From contig NZ_LGCM01000014.1 in NCBI RefSeq assembly GCF_001306035.1, positions 62,501 to 126,500 of the forward strand: a stretch of DNA of 64,000 nt, written 5' to 3'. This document shows, one piece after another, positions 9,505 through 19,016 of this stretch (its first letter is position 1; every line of letters starts with the position of its first letter). The notes under the pieces were generated by a model. It had not been told where the DNA came from and did not search any database. It saw only the letters and a list, made by a program, of their open reading frames with translations. Origin of the DNA: Levilinea saccharolytica (GTDB taxonomy: Bacteria; Chloroflexota; Anaerolineae; Anaerolineales; Anaerolineaceae). The position numbers were made by a program, and so were the translations under genes.

Positions 9505-10008
9505 TTGAACGATTGGGAATTAGCCGCGTTATCCCCCAGCCATTGGCCGGCCGTACGGGCGGTGTATTTGGAAGGCGTTGCCACGGGCAGCGCCACCTTT
9601 GAAACCAACGCGCCCGAGTGGGACAGCTGGGATCAGCACCACCTGGCGCACAGCCGCCTGACCTTGTGGCGAGCCGGAGAGCTGGCCGGGTGGGCTGCCC
9701 TCTCGCCGGTCTCGTACCGCCCGGTGTATGCCGGGGTGGCCGAGGTGAGCGTGTATGTGGCCGCGGCATTCCGCGGGCAGGGGGCCGGGCGAGTGCTGCT
9801 GAGCACCCTGGTGGAAAGCGCAGAACAGCACGGCATCTGGACCCTGCAGGCCGTCATCTTCCCCGAAAACCAGGCCAGTTTGCGGCTGCACCAGAACTGC
9901 GGCTTTCGGGTGGTGGGGCGGCGCGAGAAAATTGGTAAAATGGGAGATGTATGGCGCGATACGCTGTTGTTGGAACGGCGCAGCACCCGCGTTGGCATCG
10001 AGGTTTGA
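9505..10008 (+). CDS. GNAT acetyltransferase, phosphinothricin acetyltransferase-like
   Basis: A 167-residue N-acetyltransferase of the Pat/MddA (YncA) type. These acetylate small amino-acid-like amines such as phosphinothricin, methionine sulfoximine or methionine sulfone with acetyl-CoA. The fold signature is clear: VSVYVAAAFRGQGAG forms beta4 and the acetyl-CoA pyrophosphate loop (Q/RxxGxG/A), and NQASLRLHQNCGF is the typical end of the domain. The start is TTG at 9505, set by GGAGGTGA at 9494-9501. Substrate cannot be read from sequence. It is probably cotranscribed with the nitroreductase 30 bases downstream. Confidence 0.85.
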   Translation: MNDWELAALSPSHWPAVRAVYLEGVATGSATFETNAPEWDSWDQHHLAHSRLTLWRAGELAGWAALSPVSYRPVYAGVAEVSVYVAAAFRGQGAGRVLLSTLVESAEQHGIWTLQAVIFPENQASLRLHQNCGFRVVGRREKIGKMGDVWRDTLLLERRSTRVGIEV

Positions 10009-10038
10009 GCCTACCCTTCGAGAATTGAGGAGAACCCC

Positions 10039-10614
10039 ATGATTCGAGACTATATCCTGAAAAACCGCAGCTACCGGCGCTTTGACGGCGCCCACTCCAT
10101 CAGCGCGGACACCCTGCGCGAGTTTGTCGACCTGGCTCGCTTATCAGGTTCGGGGGCCAACCGCCAGCCGCTCAAATACATCCTTTCCTGCACGCCCGAA
10201 AGCAACGCCAAAATCTTCGACACCCTGGCCTGGGCGGGCTATCTGCGCGATTGGGGCGGCCCGGTGGAAGGCGAGCGTCCCACCGCATACATCATCCTCC
10301 TGGGCGACAAAACGATTTCCCAAAGCTTCGGCATTGACCCCGGCATCGCCGCACAGAGCATTTTGCTGGGCGCGGTGGAACACGGTCTGGGGGGCTGCAT
10401 GATCGCTTCGGTGAAGCGCGAAGCCCTCATCGCAGCTCTGGGGCTGGCCGAGGAATATGAGATTCTCCTGGTGATCGCCCTGGGTAAGCCGGTGGAACGG
10501 GTATTTTTGGAGCCGCTGCCCAACGACGGGGATATCAAATACTGGCGCGACCCCAGCGGCGGGCATCATGTGCCCAAGCGCGCGCTGGACGAAATCATCC
10601 TGGCTGAAATTTAA
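10039..10614 (+). CDS. Nitroreductase family protein
   Basis: A 191-residue FMN-dependent oxidoreductase-like protein. The N-terminal NRSYRRFD carries the Arg pair that binds FMN phosphate, and SGSGANRQPLKYI is the second FMN loop. The middle part, AAQSILLGAVEHGLGGCMI, is the conserved helix and the following strand of the family. Members reduce nitroaromatics, quinones or flavin substrates with NAD(P)H; the physiological substrate is unknown. GAGGAG precedes the ATG. It is followed by a shared bidirectional terminator. Confidence 0.9.
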   Translation: MIRDYILKNRSYRRFDGAHSISADTLREFVDLARLSGSGANRQPLKYILSCTPESNAKIFDTLAWAGYLRDWGGPVEGERPTAYIILLGDKTISQSFGIDPGIAAQSILLGAVEHGLGGCMIASVKREALIAALGLAEEYEILLVIALGKPVERVFLEPLPNDGDIKYWRDPSGGHHVPKRALDEIILAEI

Positions 10615-10626
10615 ACAGGCAAGCAT

Positions 10627-10652
10627 AAGGGGGGAGCCGCGGCTCCCCCCTT
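10627..10652. terminator. Bidirectional terminator
   Basis: A perfect 26-base palindrome (AAGGGGGGAGCC with its complement) between two convergent genes. It can end the nitroreductase transcript on the plus strand and the diguanylate cyclase transcript on the minus strand. Confidence 0.8.
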
Positions 10653-10682
10653 CTCTGGATCATCCCATCTTCATCCCGATTT

Positions 10683-11618
10683 TTATTCGCTCGTTTGTGC
10701 TGGCTCTTCCGGCTCAAACAAGGTCACGCGGTTGCGTCCCGCGGCCTTGCTCTCATACATCTTTGCATCCGCTCGCGCGATGAGGGTCTCCAGGGTGTCT
10801 TCGGGCCGGGCCAGGGTGCCGCCCAAAGACAGGGTCACCTGCAGCGAACCGGCAGCATGACTGAGCTGCGAATGTTCCACCAGCAGCCGCAGCCGTTCGG
10901 CCACTTGCAGCAGGCCCGCCCGCCCCACACGCGGCAGCAGCAGCACAAATTCTTCACCCCCCCAACGCCCTACAAAATCATAGGACTGCACGTTGCGCAT
11001 CAGCGTCTGCGCGATCATGCGCAGCACCTGATCGCCGGTCTCGTGGCCGTAGGTGTCGTTGACCCGCTTAAAATGATCCACATCCGCGAAGAGCACCCCA
11101 AAGGGCGAGCCGTACGACTGAAATTCCATCAGCGCGGATTGCAGCTTGAGGGTGGTGTAGCGGCGGTTACCGCAGCCGGTCAGGGCGTCAATCAGGGCGG
11201 CCTGCTGCCATTCGCTGATCTGTTCCAAGGCAGAAAGCTGGGCGGAGTTATCGTTAAAGATCTCGACCGCGCCCACAATGTCCCCCTGGTCGTTGCGCAT
11301 GGGGCTGACGCGGATGGAGACGGGCACGCGGTGGCCGTCATGATGGTGCAGGAAAGCGTCCACCTGCCGTTCCTGTCCATCTTCGATGGTTTGCATCAGC
11401 GGACAGCCGTCAAAGCATAAGCGCCGCCCGTTGGCATCCACATGCATGAGGATATTGTCGTAGCAGCGGCTGTGCAGCACGTCGCGGCGCGAATACCCGC
11501 TGATGCGCTCCGCCCCCTGATTCCAATACGTGATCAGGCGGTCGCGATCCACAAAATAGACCCCATCGTACAGATGGTCGAGAATGCGCTTATACAGCTC
11601 GTTGCTATCGTTCAGCAT
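10683..11618 (-). CDS. PAS-GGDEF diguanylate cyclase
   Basis: A 311-residue cytoplasmic sensor enzyme expected to make cyclic di-GMP from two GTP. An N-terminal PAS domain (about residues 8-125) contains two cysteines (RLCFDGCPL, about 66-73), which may bind a cofactor or metal. The GGDEF domain (about 140-300) has DALTGCGNRR, FADVDHFKRVND and the active-site motif GGEEF at 220-224. The inhibitory I-site RxxD is replaced by QSYD (211-214), so product feedback at that site should be absent. A TATAAT on the minus strand at 11682-11687 may be its -10, giving a leader of about 60 bases. Confidence 0.92.
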   Translation of the reverse strand: MLNDSNELYKRILDHLYDGVYFVDRDRLITYWNQGAERISGYSRRDVLHSRCYDNILMHVDANGRRLCFDGCPLMQTIEDGQERQVDAFLHHHDGHRVPVSIRVSPMRNDQGDIVGAVEIFNDNSAQLSALEQISEWQQAALIDALTGCGNRRYTTLKLQSALMEFQSYGSPFGVLFADVDHFKRVNDTYGHETGDQVLRMIAQTLMRNVQSYDFVGRWGGEEFVLLLPRVGRAGLLQVAERLRLLVEHSQLSHAAGSLQVTLSLGGTLARPEDTLETLIARADAKMYESKAAGRNRVTLFEPEEPAQTSE

Positions 11619-11741
11619 TCGAAGTCCAGGCCGTTAACAGCGGCGGGCGCTCCTTAAATCAATAGGGTTTACACCATGACCATTATACAAAAGAACCCGG
11701 CACGCCAGACAGCAAAAAAGATCAATTGTATAAAGTTGGGG

Positions 11742-12473
11742 TTAAAACAGGCTCAAGGCGACGCGGTACACCAGCAGCCCCCAGGCCGAGCCGATCAAAG
11801 CCCCCGCGGCCACATCCCGCGGGAAGTGCATGCCAATGTACATGCGGCTTAAACCCACCAGCAGCGCCAGGGCATACAGCCCCAATCGGAAAAGTCCCCC
11901 CAACGCAATACCCTGATCTACAAGCACCGCCAGCAAAAAAGCCTGGGCGGTGTGACCGGAGGGGAAAGACAGGCTGCGTTCGCGCCAGCCGATGATGTTA
12001 AGGTGCGGCAGGTGGGTAAACGGACGTTGGCAGGCCGTAAACCATTTCAGCACTTCCACCAGCGGCCAAAGGGTCAAAACAGCCCCCGCCATCATCACCC
12101 CCAGCAAGCCCCAGCCGTGCAGGGCCAAAGCCAGCGCCAACAGCAGCCCAAAGCCGCCGTTGCCAATCTGCGTGACCACAAACATCAGCCGATCCATCCA
12201 GACTACCCGGCGCGCATGGCGGTTGACGGCCAGCAGCAGGCGCTGGTCGGCGCGAAAGACCGCCGGCCAGGTGAGCGAAAGCACCACCAGGGCAAAACCC
12301 GCCAGCAGCGTGGCCAAAGCGCGGCTAGCTTGCAGCAGGATGACCAGCAGGGGCAGCAGAGAAGAGCTGCCAGAAAGACCCAATCCGGTCAGGATTCCGG
12401 CCAAAGCCGCCGCGCGCCGCTTGAGCTGGGTGGCGGGCAGAGAAGCAGGCAGGGGTGCGGGGTGATTATCCAA
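11742..12473 (-). CDS. PAP2 superfamily membrane phosphatase
   Basis: An integral membrane protein of 243 residues with about six transmembrane helices and the three PAP2 signatures in order: KWFTACQRP (KX6RP), SFPSGHT (PSGH with the catalytic His) and SRMYIGMHFPRDV (SRX5HX3D). Such enzymes dephosphorylate lipid phosphates, for example undecaprenyl pyrophosphate or phosphatidate. The first 25 residues are polar and cytoplasmic. Its start overlaps the 3' end of the M20 hydrolase by 8 bases, so the two are translationally coupled. Confidence 0.9.
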   Translation of the reverse strand: MDNHPAPLPASLPATQLKRRAAALAGILTGLGLSGSSSLLPLLVILLQASRALATLLAGFALVVLSLTWPAVFRADQRLLLAVNRHARRVVWMDRLMFVVTQIGNGGFGLLLALALALHGWGLLGVMMAGAVLTLWPLVEVLKWFTACQRPFTHLPHLNIIGWRERSLSFPSGHTAQAFLLAVLVDQGIALGGLFRLGLYALALLVGLSRMYIGMHFPRDVAAGALIGSAWGLLVYRVALSLF

Positions 12474-13632
12474 AGGTTCCTAACACGTTCGCCAAACCGA
12501 TAAACCCGTGCAGACCCTTAAGCAGTTCATCCACGGCGATATATTCATCCAGGCTGTGGGCCACATGGATGCTGCCGGGGCCAAACACCAGGGTGGGAAT
12601 GCCCGCCACGCCGGCCGAATAGCTGCCGTTGGTGCAGTAGGGGGTGGTATAGACTTCTGGGCGGATGCCGCCGCGGGCGATGCCGTGCTTGCCCAGGCTG
12701 ACCCAGGCCGAATCCGGCTCCATGCGCCAGGCCGGGTGAAAATCGGGCGTTTTGAACACCTGGCCGGTGTAGGTGGTGTAGCTGACCTCTTCCAATTCCA
12801 GGCCCCAATCGCGCAGGTCTGAGAGCGCATGGCGGTAAATTTTCAACACAGACTGTTCCGTTTCACCTAAAATCAGGCGGCGGTCGTAGGTGACGGCGCA
12901 GGCAAAAGGAACGGTGGAAGCGCTGGGGTAAGGGCTGGAAACCACCTGCACCGGCTCCATCACCGCCTGCCCAATCCAGGGGTCCTGCGGCACAGGCACG
13001 CGGGAAATGCGCTCAATCAGGGTGGGCATTTTAAACACGGCGTTGTCGCCCTGTTCGGGGGTGGAGCTGTGGGCGGCTTTGCCAAACACCGAAAAGCGCA
13101 TCCGTGCGCGGCCCTTATGCCCAATGCCCAGCCGGCAGTCGGTCGGTTCGCCGATGACCACCCCCTGCGGCTGGAGCGCGTCCACCACTTTGGCCAGGGA
13201 GGCCCCTTCGATGATCTCTTCGCCCACCGAGGCCACCACATAGAGCGTGCCGCTGAAGCTCTGGCGGGGGATGGATCCCAGGCCCACCACAATACTGGCC
13301 AGGGAGGCCTTGGTATCCGTAGAGCCGCGCCCCCACACGCGATCTTGCAGTTCCTCGCCGCCGTAGGGAGCATGGGTCCAATCGCGCGGGTCGCCCTCCG
13401 GCACCACATCCATGTGCGCGTCAAAGAGGATGCTGGCGCCGCTGTAGGGGCTGGTGCGTTTGCCGATGACGTTGCCGTAATCGTCGCGCCAGATCTCGTC
13501 AAAGTCGAGGGCGCGCATCTTTTGTTCCACGGCCTGTGCCACCCGCTCTTCGCGGCCCGACAGGCTGGGCAAGGCCACCAGCTGCTTTAAAAATTGGACG
13601 GTTTCGGTTTCCAGGTTCATTTGCTGTGCCAT
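12466..13632 (-). CDS. M20 family metallohydrolase (ArgE/DapE, YgeY-like)
   Basis: A 388-residue di-zinc amidohydrolase. Metal ligands can be read in FDAHMDVVPEG (His and Asp), WGRGSTDTK (bridging Asp), GEEIIEG (catalytic Glu pair) and GEPTD. The C-terminal FGPGS-HVAHSLDEY supplies the last His. The layout resembles YgeY-type hydrolases, which are often annotated as linked to selenium metabolism, but no selenium gene is nearby and this assignment is not secure. Substrates are probably N-acyl or carbamoyl amino acids. GCGGAGA precedes the chosen ATG; a second ATG four codons on is also possible. Confidence 0.88.
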   Translation of the reverse strand: MAQQMNLETETVQFLKQLVALPSLSGREERVAQAVEQKMRALDFDEIWRDDYGNVIGKRTSPYSGASILFDAHMDVVPEGDPRDWTHAPYGGEELQDRVWGRGSTDTKASLASIVVGLGSIPRQSFSGTLYVVASVGEEIIEGASLAKVVDALQPQGVVIGEPTDCRLGIGHKGRARMRFSVFGKAAHSSTPEQGDNAVFKMPTLIERISRVPVPQDPWIGQAVMEPVQVVSSPYPSASTVPFACAVTYDRRLILGETEQSVLKIYRHALSDLRDWGLELEEVSYTTYTGQVFKTPDFHPAWRMEPDSAWVSLGKHGIARGGIRPEVYTTPYCTNGSYSAGVAGIPTLVFGPGSIHVAHSLDEYIAVDELLKGLHGFIGLANVLGTFG

Positions 13633-13770
13633 GATGAATCTCCGCGGAGCTGTGGGGGAAGGGGGTACTGACTTTATTATACGAACTCACCCGCGCTTAC
13701 AAAGCCGACAAAGCTCACCAAAAGCGCGGTCACCCTTCCCATATCACCGGCGGCAGCCGCCTGACAGGGC

Positions 13771-14112
13771 TTAGCCGCGGATGAAGTGCGGCATTTCCGC
13801 GGGGATGACCACCGACAGCTCGATGAACCCGGCAAACTGGCCGTCTTCATACCAGGGGGCCTGATAGATCAGCTTTTTCTGTCCGTTTTTCTCAATGGTG
13901 TACACGTTGGGGGTTTGCCCGTCCATCATGCCGCGCAGCTTTTGGCGCGACGCCTCCGAATGACAGGCAAACACATCCGAGCCGATCAGGCTGTGTCCGC
14001 CGCTGGAGGCAAACACCCGCGCCGCCTGATCGTTCATCTCCACAATGGTGCCGTTCACGTCGCAGACGGTGATGGCGCCGGGGAAGCTTTGAATCCATGC
14101 TGGAATGCTCAT
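13771..14112 (-). CDS. Single PAS-domain protein
   Basis: A 113-residue protein consisting almost wholly of one PAS domain: ITVCDVNGTIVEMND is the first PAS strand pair and the later segment YTIEKNGQKKLIYQAPWYEDG-FAGFIELSV gives the final strands. There is no attached output domain, so it would act through protein contacts or as a free sensor. A cysteine and histidine (FACHSE) in the middle helix region could bind a ligand. It stands alone between the M20 hydrolase and prmA. Confidence 0.75.
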   Translation of the reverse strand: MSIPAWIQSFPGAITVCDVNGTIVEMNDQAARVFASSGGHSLIGSDVFACHSEASRQKLRGMMDGQTPNVYTIEKNGQKKLIYQAPWYEDGQFAGFIELSVVIPAEMPHFIRG

Positions 14113-14190
14113 TGGGCCCTCGCAGAACAGGAAATTGATCCCATCTTACACAAAATGGGGCCAAAGGGGAAGGGCAAACCAGCCAGGCCT

Positions 14191-14220
14191 GATCCGCAGA
14201 TGACGCAGATTTCGCAGATC
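14191..14220. repeat. Dispersed repeat, family D, copy 1
   Basis: A 30-base stretch starting GATCCGCAGATGACGCAGAT and ending TTTCGCAGATC. It recurs with one difference at 43647-43676. It contains short internal CAGAT repeats. Confidence 0.6.
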
Positions 14221-14251
14221 CACCCTCGTACCCACCGCGCCTAACAAAAAA

Positions 14252-14278
14252 GGTGCGTTCGATACACCCGAACGCACC
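14252..14278 (-). terminator. Terminator of family C after prmA
   Basis: On the minus strand GGTGCGTTCG, a 7-base loop and CGAACGCACC are followed by TTTTTTG, 26 bases after the prmA stop. It ends the heat-shock operon. The stem matches the terminator at 6382-6408 and the hairpin at 43793-43820. Confidence 0.85.
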
Positions 14279-14304
14279 CTTGTGATTAACCTTCAACCAT
14301 CAGC

Positions 14305-15219
14305 CTAGCGCCGCAGAACGATGGCCACCCAATCGCCCATCTGCGTCGTTTCCAGATGGGTATACCCCTCAGCCTCGGCCCGTGCCTGCACCGCCGCGGC
14401 TTGCTCATCCAAAATGCCCGAAAGCACCAGAATCCCGCCCGGCTCCACCAAATCCCCCAGGCCGTCGTCAAACAAGCGCAGAATGATGGGGGCCAGAATA
14501 TTGGCCAAAACCAACGGGGCCGCGCGCAGGCTGAACTGCCCGGCGCGAATTTCGGCCACGGAACCTTTGCCAATCTCCAGGCCGGTCTTCACCCCGTTGC
14601 GCTCGGCGTTTTCCAACGTGGCGCGGGTGGATTCATCATCAATATCCACCGCCAGGGTGTGCCCCGCGCCCAGCTTAATGGCCGCGATGGAGAGGATGCC
14701 GGAGCCGCAGCCCACATCCATCACCTGCTGGCCAGGGGTCAGATATTTTTCAATCATAGCCATGCACAGCTGGGTGGTGGGGTGGGTTCCGGTTCCAAAA
14801 GCCATGCTGGGGTCAATTTTCACCGCCACGCGGCGCGGGTCGCTGGATTCCACCCAGGCGGGCAGCACCAACAAACGCTCGCCGATGGGGATGGGGCGGT
14901 AATGCTGCTTCCAGGAAGCCATCCAGTCTTCGTCATCAATCACGCGGAAGGTAGGCTCCGGCAGGGGCTGAATCTGGCCCAAGTGCCACAGGGCTTCCAC
15001 CAGCTTTTGGCGCTGCTCCTCCAGATCGGGCGTCACCAGCAAAAAGCCGTACACCCGCACGGGGCCAAATGCCGTACCTTCATCCTCGGCGTTGGCGTAA
15101 ATCACGCCGCTTTCCACCACCACGCCGTTTTTCACATAGCGCGCCATCACATCCGCCACGGCTTCGGCCAGCTCACCGTCCACGGTCAAAGACACTTCCA
15201 ACCAATGGGCCTTATCCAC
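14305..15219 (-). CDS. prmA: Ribosomal protein L11 methyltransferase
   Basis: A 304-residue S-adenosylmethionine methyltransferase that trimethylates ribosomal protein L11. The AdoMet-binding region is clear: [14 protein letters not shown] followed by [15 protein letters not shown] and the acidic strand end AVDID; NILAPII is the NPP(Y)-equivalent loop. The start is GTG at 15219, set by AAGGAGG on the minus strand, and overlaps the dnaJ stop by 8 bases; the open frame upstream of it lies inside dnaJ. It is the last gene of the hrcA-grpE-dnaK-dnaJ-prmA operon, an arrangement also seen in Firmicutes. Confidence 0.94.
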   Translation of the reverse strand: MDKAHWLEVSLTVDGELAEAVADVMARYVKNGVVVESGVIYANAEDEGTAFGPVRVYGFLLVTPDLEEQRQKLVEALWHLGQIQPLPEPTFRVIDDEDWMASWKQHYRPIPIGERLLVLPAWVESSDPRRVAVKIDPSMAFGTGTHPTTQLCMAMIEKYLTPGQQVMDVGCGSGILSIAAIKLGAGHTLAVDIDDESTRATLENAERNGVKTGLEIGKGSVAEIRAGQFSLRAAPLVLANILAPIILRLFDDGLGDLVEPGGILVLSGILDEQAAAVQARAEAEGYTHLETTQMGDWVAIVLRR

Positions 15220-16336
15220 CCAGAACCTCCTTGAGAATATCCATAAAACTCTTTTCCTGCGGGCGCACTTCGCTGCCCAGGGTCTGGGCCAGATCTTCAA
15301 ACAGCTTGCGCTGTTCTGCGCTCAGTTTGGTGGGGATCTCCACCGAAACGACCACATGCTGATCGCCGCGGCCGCTGCCGCGCAGTTGGGGCACGCCTTT
15401 GTTCTTCAAGGTAAAGACCTTGCCCGGCTGGGTCCCCGCCGGAATTTTCAGGCGGGAAGGGCCGTCGAGGGTGGGCACTTCAATTTCCGCGCCCAACACC
15501 GCCTGGGCGATGTTGATATTCAAGTCGAGGAGGATATCGTTTTGGCGGCGGCGGAAAAACTGGTGGTTGGCCACGCGCATCTCAATGTACAGGTTGCCGT
15601 TGGGGCCGCCGTTGGCACCCGGCTGGCCTTCACCGCCCAGCCGCAGCTGCGTGCCGTTATCCACCCCGGGGGGAATGGTGACCACTTTGCGAATGGTGCG
15701 CCGTTCCAAACCGCGCCCGCGGCAGGTTTTGCAGGGGTTGCTGATGACCTCCCCCTTGCCGCCGCAGGATGGGCAGGTGACCACCTGTACCATCGAACCG
15801 AAGATGGACTGGCGCACCGTGCGCACCTCTCCCTGCCCGTTGCAGGTGGCGCAGCGGGTGGGGCCGCTGCCGGGTTCCGACCCGCTGCCGTGACAGGCGG
15901 AGCAGGTTTCATCCCGGGAAATTTCAATCTCTTTATCTGTGCCGAAAATGGCTTCTTCAAAGGTCAGCTGCAGCACCGTGCTCAAGTCTGCGCCGCGGCG
16001 CGGGGCGTTGCGCGAACGGCGCGAAGATCCCCCGCCGCCAAAGCCAAAGCCAAATAAGCCTTCCAGAATGTCCGAAAGGTCAATATCGGCATAGTTGGGA
16101 ATGCCGCCCATGCCGTTCAAGCCTTCCACCCCGTAGCGGTCGTAGGCTGCGCGCTTGTCGGTGTCCGAAAGCACCGCGTAGGCTTCGTTGATCTCTTTAA
16201 AGCGTTCCTCGGCGTCCGGCGACTTGTTCACATCGGGGTGATATTGGCGCGCCAGATTGCGAAAAGCAGTTTTCAGCTCGTCTGGGGTGGCGCTGCGCTG
16301 CACGCCGAGAATCTCGTAGTAGTCCTTTTGTGCCAT
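15212..16336 (-). CDS. dnaJ: Chaperone protein DnaJ
   Basis: A 374-residue type I Hsp40 that delivers substrates to DnaK and stimulates its ATPase. The J domain occupies residues 1-70 with HPD in QYHPDVNK; a Gly/Phe-rich linker follows (FGFGFGGGG). Four zinc-binding CxxCxGxG repeats are intact ([32 protein letters not shown]). The C-terminal substrate-binding domains are complete. A second, zinc-finger-free DnaJ-like protein is encoded at 52365-53291. It lies 168 bases after dnaK with a stable hairpin between them. Confidence 0.97.
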   Translation of the reverse strand: MAQKDYYEILGVQRSATPDELKTAFRNLARQYHPDVNKSPDAEERFKEINEAYAVLSDTDKRAAYDRYGVEGLNGMGGIPNYADIDLSDILEGLFGFGFGGGGSSRRSRNAPRRGADLSTVLQLTFEEAIFGTDKEIEISRDETCSACHGSGSEPGSGPTRCATCNGQGEVRTVRQSIFGSMVQVVTCPSCGGKGEVISNPCKTCRGRGLERRTIRKVVTIPPGVDNGTQLRLGGEGQPGANGGPNGNLYIEMRVANHQFFRRRQNDILLDLNINIAQAVLGAEIEVPTLDGPSRLKIPAGTQPGKVFTLKNKGVPQLRGSGRGDQHVVVSVEIPTKLSAEQRKLFEDLAQTLGSEVRPQEKSFMDILKEVLGG

Positions 16337-16433
16337 CCGTTAATTCACCTGCTTCCCGCGGCCAGCCAGGCAGCCAGCACACCATCCCCGGCGCCAGACG
16401 GGGACAGGCGGTTTTTGGGATTTGAACACCTCA

Positions 16434-16463
16434 GGGATACCCGGCCTGGCGACCGGGTATCCC
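16434..16463 (-). other. Stable hairpin between dnaK and dnaJ
   Basis: GGGATACCCGG, an 8-base loop and CCGGGTATCCC form a perfect 11-bp stem in the intercistronic region. No T-run follows on the minus strand, so it is not a typical terminator. It may set the ratio of DnaK to DnaJ by protecting an mRNA end or by partial attenuation. Confidence 0.65.
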
Positions 16464-16504
16464 CGTTGAAATGCGTTTTCAACCGGCTTGCGCCGAAATT
16501 GGAC

Positions 16505-18421
16505 TCAGGCGCTGCGGAACTCGCCGTCCACCACGTCATCACCCGCAGGGCCAGCCGCCGGACCGCCGCCCGCATCCCCCGTTGGGCCGCCGCCCATGTC
16601 GCCAGGGCCGGCCGCGCCGGGCTGCTGGTACATGCTGGCGCCCAACTGCTGGAGCAGTTCGCTCAGGTGGTCGGAATCGCGCTTGATGGCATCCAGGTCG
16701 TTGGCCTGCATGGTTTCGCGCAATTTCTTGGCAGCCTCTTCCGCGGCGCTCTTCCTATCCGCAGGAATTTTATCACCGTACTCCTTGAGGGTCTTTTCGG
16801 TGGTGTAAATCAGGTTATCCGCGTGGTTGCGCGCCTCAATCAGCTCTTTGCGCTTCAGGTCTTCTTCGGCGTGGGCTTCAGCTTCCTTGCGCATGCGCTC
16901 CACCTCGGCGTCATTCAGGCCAGAGGAAGCTGTGATGGTGATGTGCTGGCTGCGGTTGGTGGCCTTGTCCATGGCGGTCACTTTGAGGATGCCGTTGGCG
17001 TCAATGTCAAAGGTCACTTCCACCTGTGGAACGCCGCGCGGCGCAGGCGGGATGCCGTCCAGGGTGAACTTGCCCAGGGATTTGTTGTCCGCGGCCATGG
17101 GGCGCTCGCCCTGCAGCACGTGGATTTCCACCTGGGTTTGGCCGTCGGAAGCGGTGGAGAAGATCTGGCTCTTGCGGGCCGGGATGGTGGTGTTGCGTTC
17201 CAAAATGGGGGTGGCCACGCCGCCCAGGGTTTCCACCGAGAGGGTCAGGGGGGTCACATCCAGCAGGAGGATGTCTTTCACCTCGCCGCCCAAAACGCCC
17301 GCCTGAATGGCCGCGCCGACCGCCACCACCTCATCCGGGTTGACGCCCTTGTGGGGGTCTTTGCCAAATTCGCGGCGCACAGCTTCCTGCACCGCGGGCA
17401 TGCGGGTCATACCGCCCACCAGAACCACCTCGGAAATGTCGGAGGTCTTCAGGCCCGCATCCGCCAAAGCCCGCCGCATGGGTTCCAGCGAGCGCTGGAT
17501 CAGGTCCGCCGTCAGCTGCTCCAACTTGGCGCGGGTGAGGGTCATCACCAGGTGCTTGGGGCCGCTGGCGTCCGCGGTGATGTAAGGCAGGTTGATCTCG
17601 GTCTGCATGGTGCTGGAAAGCTCAATTTTAGCCTTTTCCGCAGCTTCTTTCAGGCGCTGCAAGGCCGCCCGGTCGCTGTGCAGGTCAATGCCGTTATCGC
17701 GCTTGAACTCCGCGATGAGGTATTCCATCACGCGCTGGTCAAAGTCGTCGCCGCCCAGGAAGGTGTCGCCCGAGGTGGCGCGCACCTGGAAAACGCCGTC
17801 GCCCACATCCAAAATGGAGATGTCGAAGGTGCCGCCGCCCAGGTCGTACACGGCGATGATTTCGTTCTTCTTCTTGTCCAAACCGTAGGCCAGCGAAGAG
17901 GCCGTGGGCTCGTTGATGATGCGCAGCACTTCCAAACCAGCGATGCGGCCGGCGTCTTTGGTGGCGTTGCGCTGCGCGTCGTTAAAGTAAGCCGGGACGG
18001 TGATGACCGCCTGAGTCACCGGTTCGCCCAAATAGGCTTCCGCATCAGCCTTGAGTTTGCTCAGAATCATGGCGGAAACTTCCGGCGGGGAATATTCCTT
18101 GCCGTCCATAATCACGCGCACATCCCCATTAGGGGCCTTGGCCACGTGATAGGGCACGCGGCCCAAGGAGCGCTGCACTTCGGCATCTTCGAACTTGCGC
18201 CCCATAAAACGCTTGATCGAGAAGATAGTATTTTCAGGGTTAATAATAGCCTGGTTGCGCGCGGTGCGGCCTACCAGACGTTCGCGGTTTTTATTGACGG
18301 CCACAACCGACGGGCAGAGGCGTTCGCCTTCCGCGGTGGGGATGACGGTAGGCTCGCCGCCGACCATGACCGCGACAACCGAATTGGTGGTGCCCAGATC
18401 AATTCCAATGATTTTTCCCAT
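16505..18421 (-). CDS. dnaK: Chaperone protein DnaK (Hsp70)
   Basis: A 638-residue Hsp70. The N-terminal ATPase domain opens with GIDLGTTNS and includes DLGGGTFD and the [10 protein letters not shown] phosphate-binding loops; the substrate-binding domain contains [13 protein letters not shown]. The C-terminal lid ends in a Gly/Pro-rich tail with DDVVDGEFR, the usual bacterial tail being EEVxDAEF-like. It works with DnaJ and GrpE, encoded in the same operon. A 796-residue frame on the opposite strand is only a shadow created by the codon bias of this gene. The gap from grpE is 9 bases. Confidence 0.98.
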   Translation of the reverse strand: MGKIIGIDLGTTNSVVAVMVGGEPTVIPTAEGERLCPSVVAVNKNRERLVGRTARNQAIINPENTIFSIKRFMGRKFEDAEVQRSLGRVPYHVAKAPNGDVRVIMDGKEYSPPEVSAMILSKLKADAEAYLGEPVTQAVITVPAYFNDAQRNATKDAGRIAGLEVLRIINEPTASSLAYGLDKKKNEIIAVYDLGGGTFDISILDVGDGVFQVRATSGDTFLGGDDFDQRVMEYLIAEFKRDNGIDLHSDRAALQRLKEAAEKAKIELSSTMQTEINLPYITADASGPKHLVMTLTRAKLEQLTADLIQRSLEPMRRALADAGLKTSDISEVVLVGGMTRMPAVQEAVRREFGKDPHKGVNPDEVVAVGAAIQAGVLGGEVKDILLLDVTPLTLSVETLGGVATPILERNTTIPARKSQIFSTASDGQTQVEIHVLQGERPMAADNKSLGKFTLDGIPPAPRGVPQVEVTFDIDANGILKVTAMDKATNRSQHITITASSGLNDAEVERMRKEAEAHAEEDLKRKELIEARNHADNLIYTTEKTLKEYGDKIPADRKSAAEEAAKKLRETMQANDLDAIKRDSDHLSELLQQLGASMYQQPGAAGPGDMGGGPTGDAGGGPAAGPAGDDVVDGEFRSA

Positions 18422-18430
18422 AGATTCCTC

Positions 18431-18988
18431 CTATCGAGCTACACGAACCAACGCCGGGCGCAGGACCCGGTCGCCGATTTTATATCCATTCTGGAGCACT
18501 TCGATGACCTGGCCGCTTTCATGGTCCGGGCTGTCTTCGTGCGTGATGGCTTCGTGAATGGTGGGGTCAAACTGCACGCCCTGTGCGGGGATTTGCAGCA
18601 CGCCCTCGTTTTCAAGAATGTTGGTTAACTTGCGCTGGATGAGTTCAATCCCATTCGCCCAGGCAGCGCCGTCGCCTTCGGTGGGGCGCGCTTTGAGAGC
18701 TCGCTCCAAATCATCCAGGACGGCCAAATACTTCTTAATCACCTCCCCGGTAATGGACTGTGAGATTAAGGCCTGATCGCGTTCAATGCGCTTTTTATAA
18801 TTCATGAAATCGGCGCGTTCGCGCTGCCAGCCTTCCGAATTCTCAGCAGCCATGCGGCGCGCTTCTTCCAGTTCCTGCTGCAATTTTTGCAATTCCGCCT
18901 CCCGTTCAGCCGCGTTGACCTCGGCCTGGGGTTCGGCTTGGGTTTCTTCAGGGGTCGCCTGCGCAGCGGTTTTCTTGTTTTTTGGCAT
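18431..18988 (-). CDS. grpE: Nucleotide exchange factor GrpE
   Basis: A 185-residue DnaK nucleotide exchange factor. A charged N-terminal tail leads into a long coiled coil (about residues 25-90), then the four-helix and beta-wing parts with the GrpE signature around IELIQRKLTNILENEGV and FDPTIHEAI. The start at 18988 (MPKNKK) is chosen because GAGGTG lies 6 bases upstream; the frame open further upstream overlaps hrcA and has no homology. It is 28 bases downstream of hrcA. Confidence 0.95.
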   Translation of the reverse strand: MPKNKKTAAQATPEETQAEPQAEVNAAEREAELQKLQQELEEARRMAAENSEGWQRERADFMNYKKRIERDQALISQSITGEVIKKYLAVLDDLERALKARPTEGDGAAWANGIELIQRKLTNILENEGVLQIPAQGVQFDPTIHEAITHEDSPDHESGQVIEVLQNGYKIGDRVLRPALVRVAR

Positions 18989-19016
18989 GTACATCACCTC
19001 GCTCTGTAAACTTGGT

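Noticed and set aside
16238-18628. A 796-codon plus-strand frame
   Set aside because: It is the complement of dnaK, whose identity is certain.
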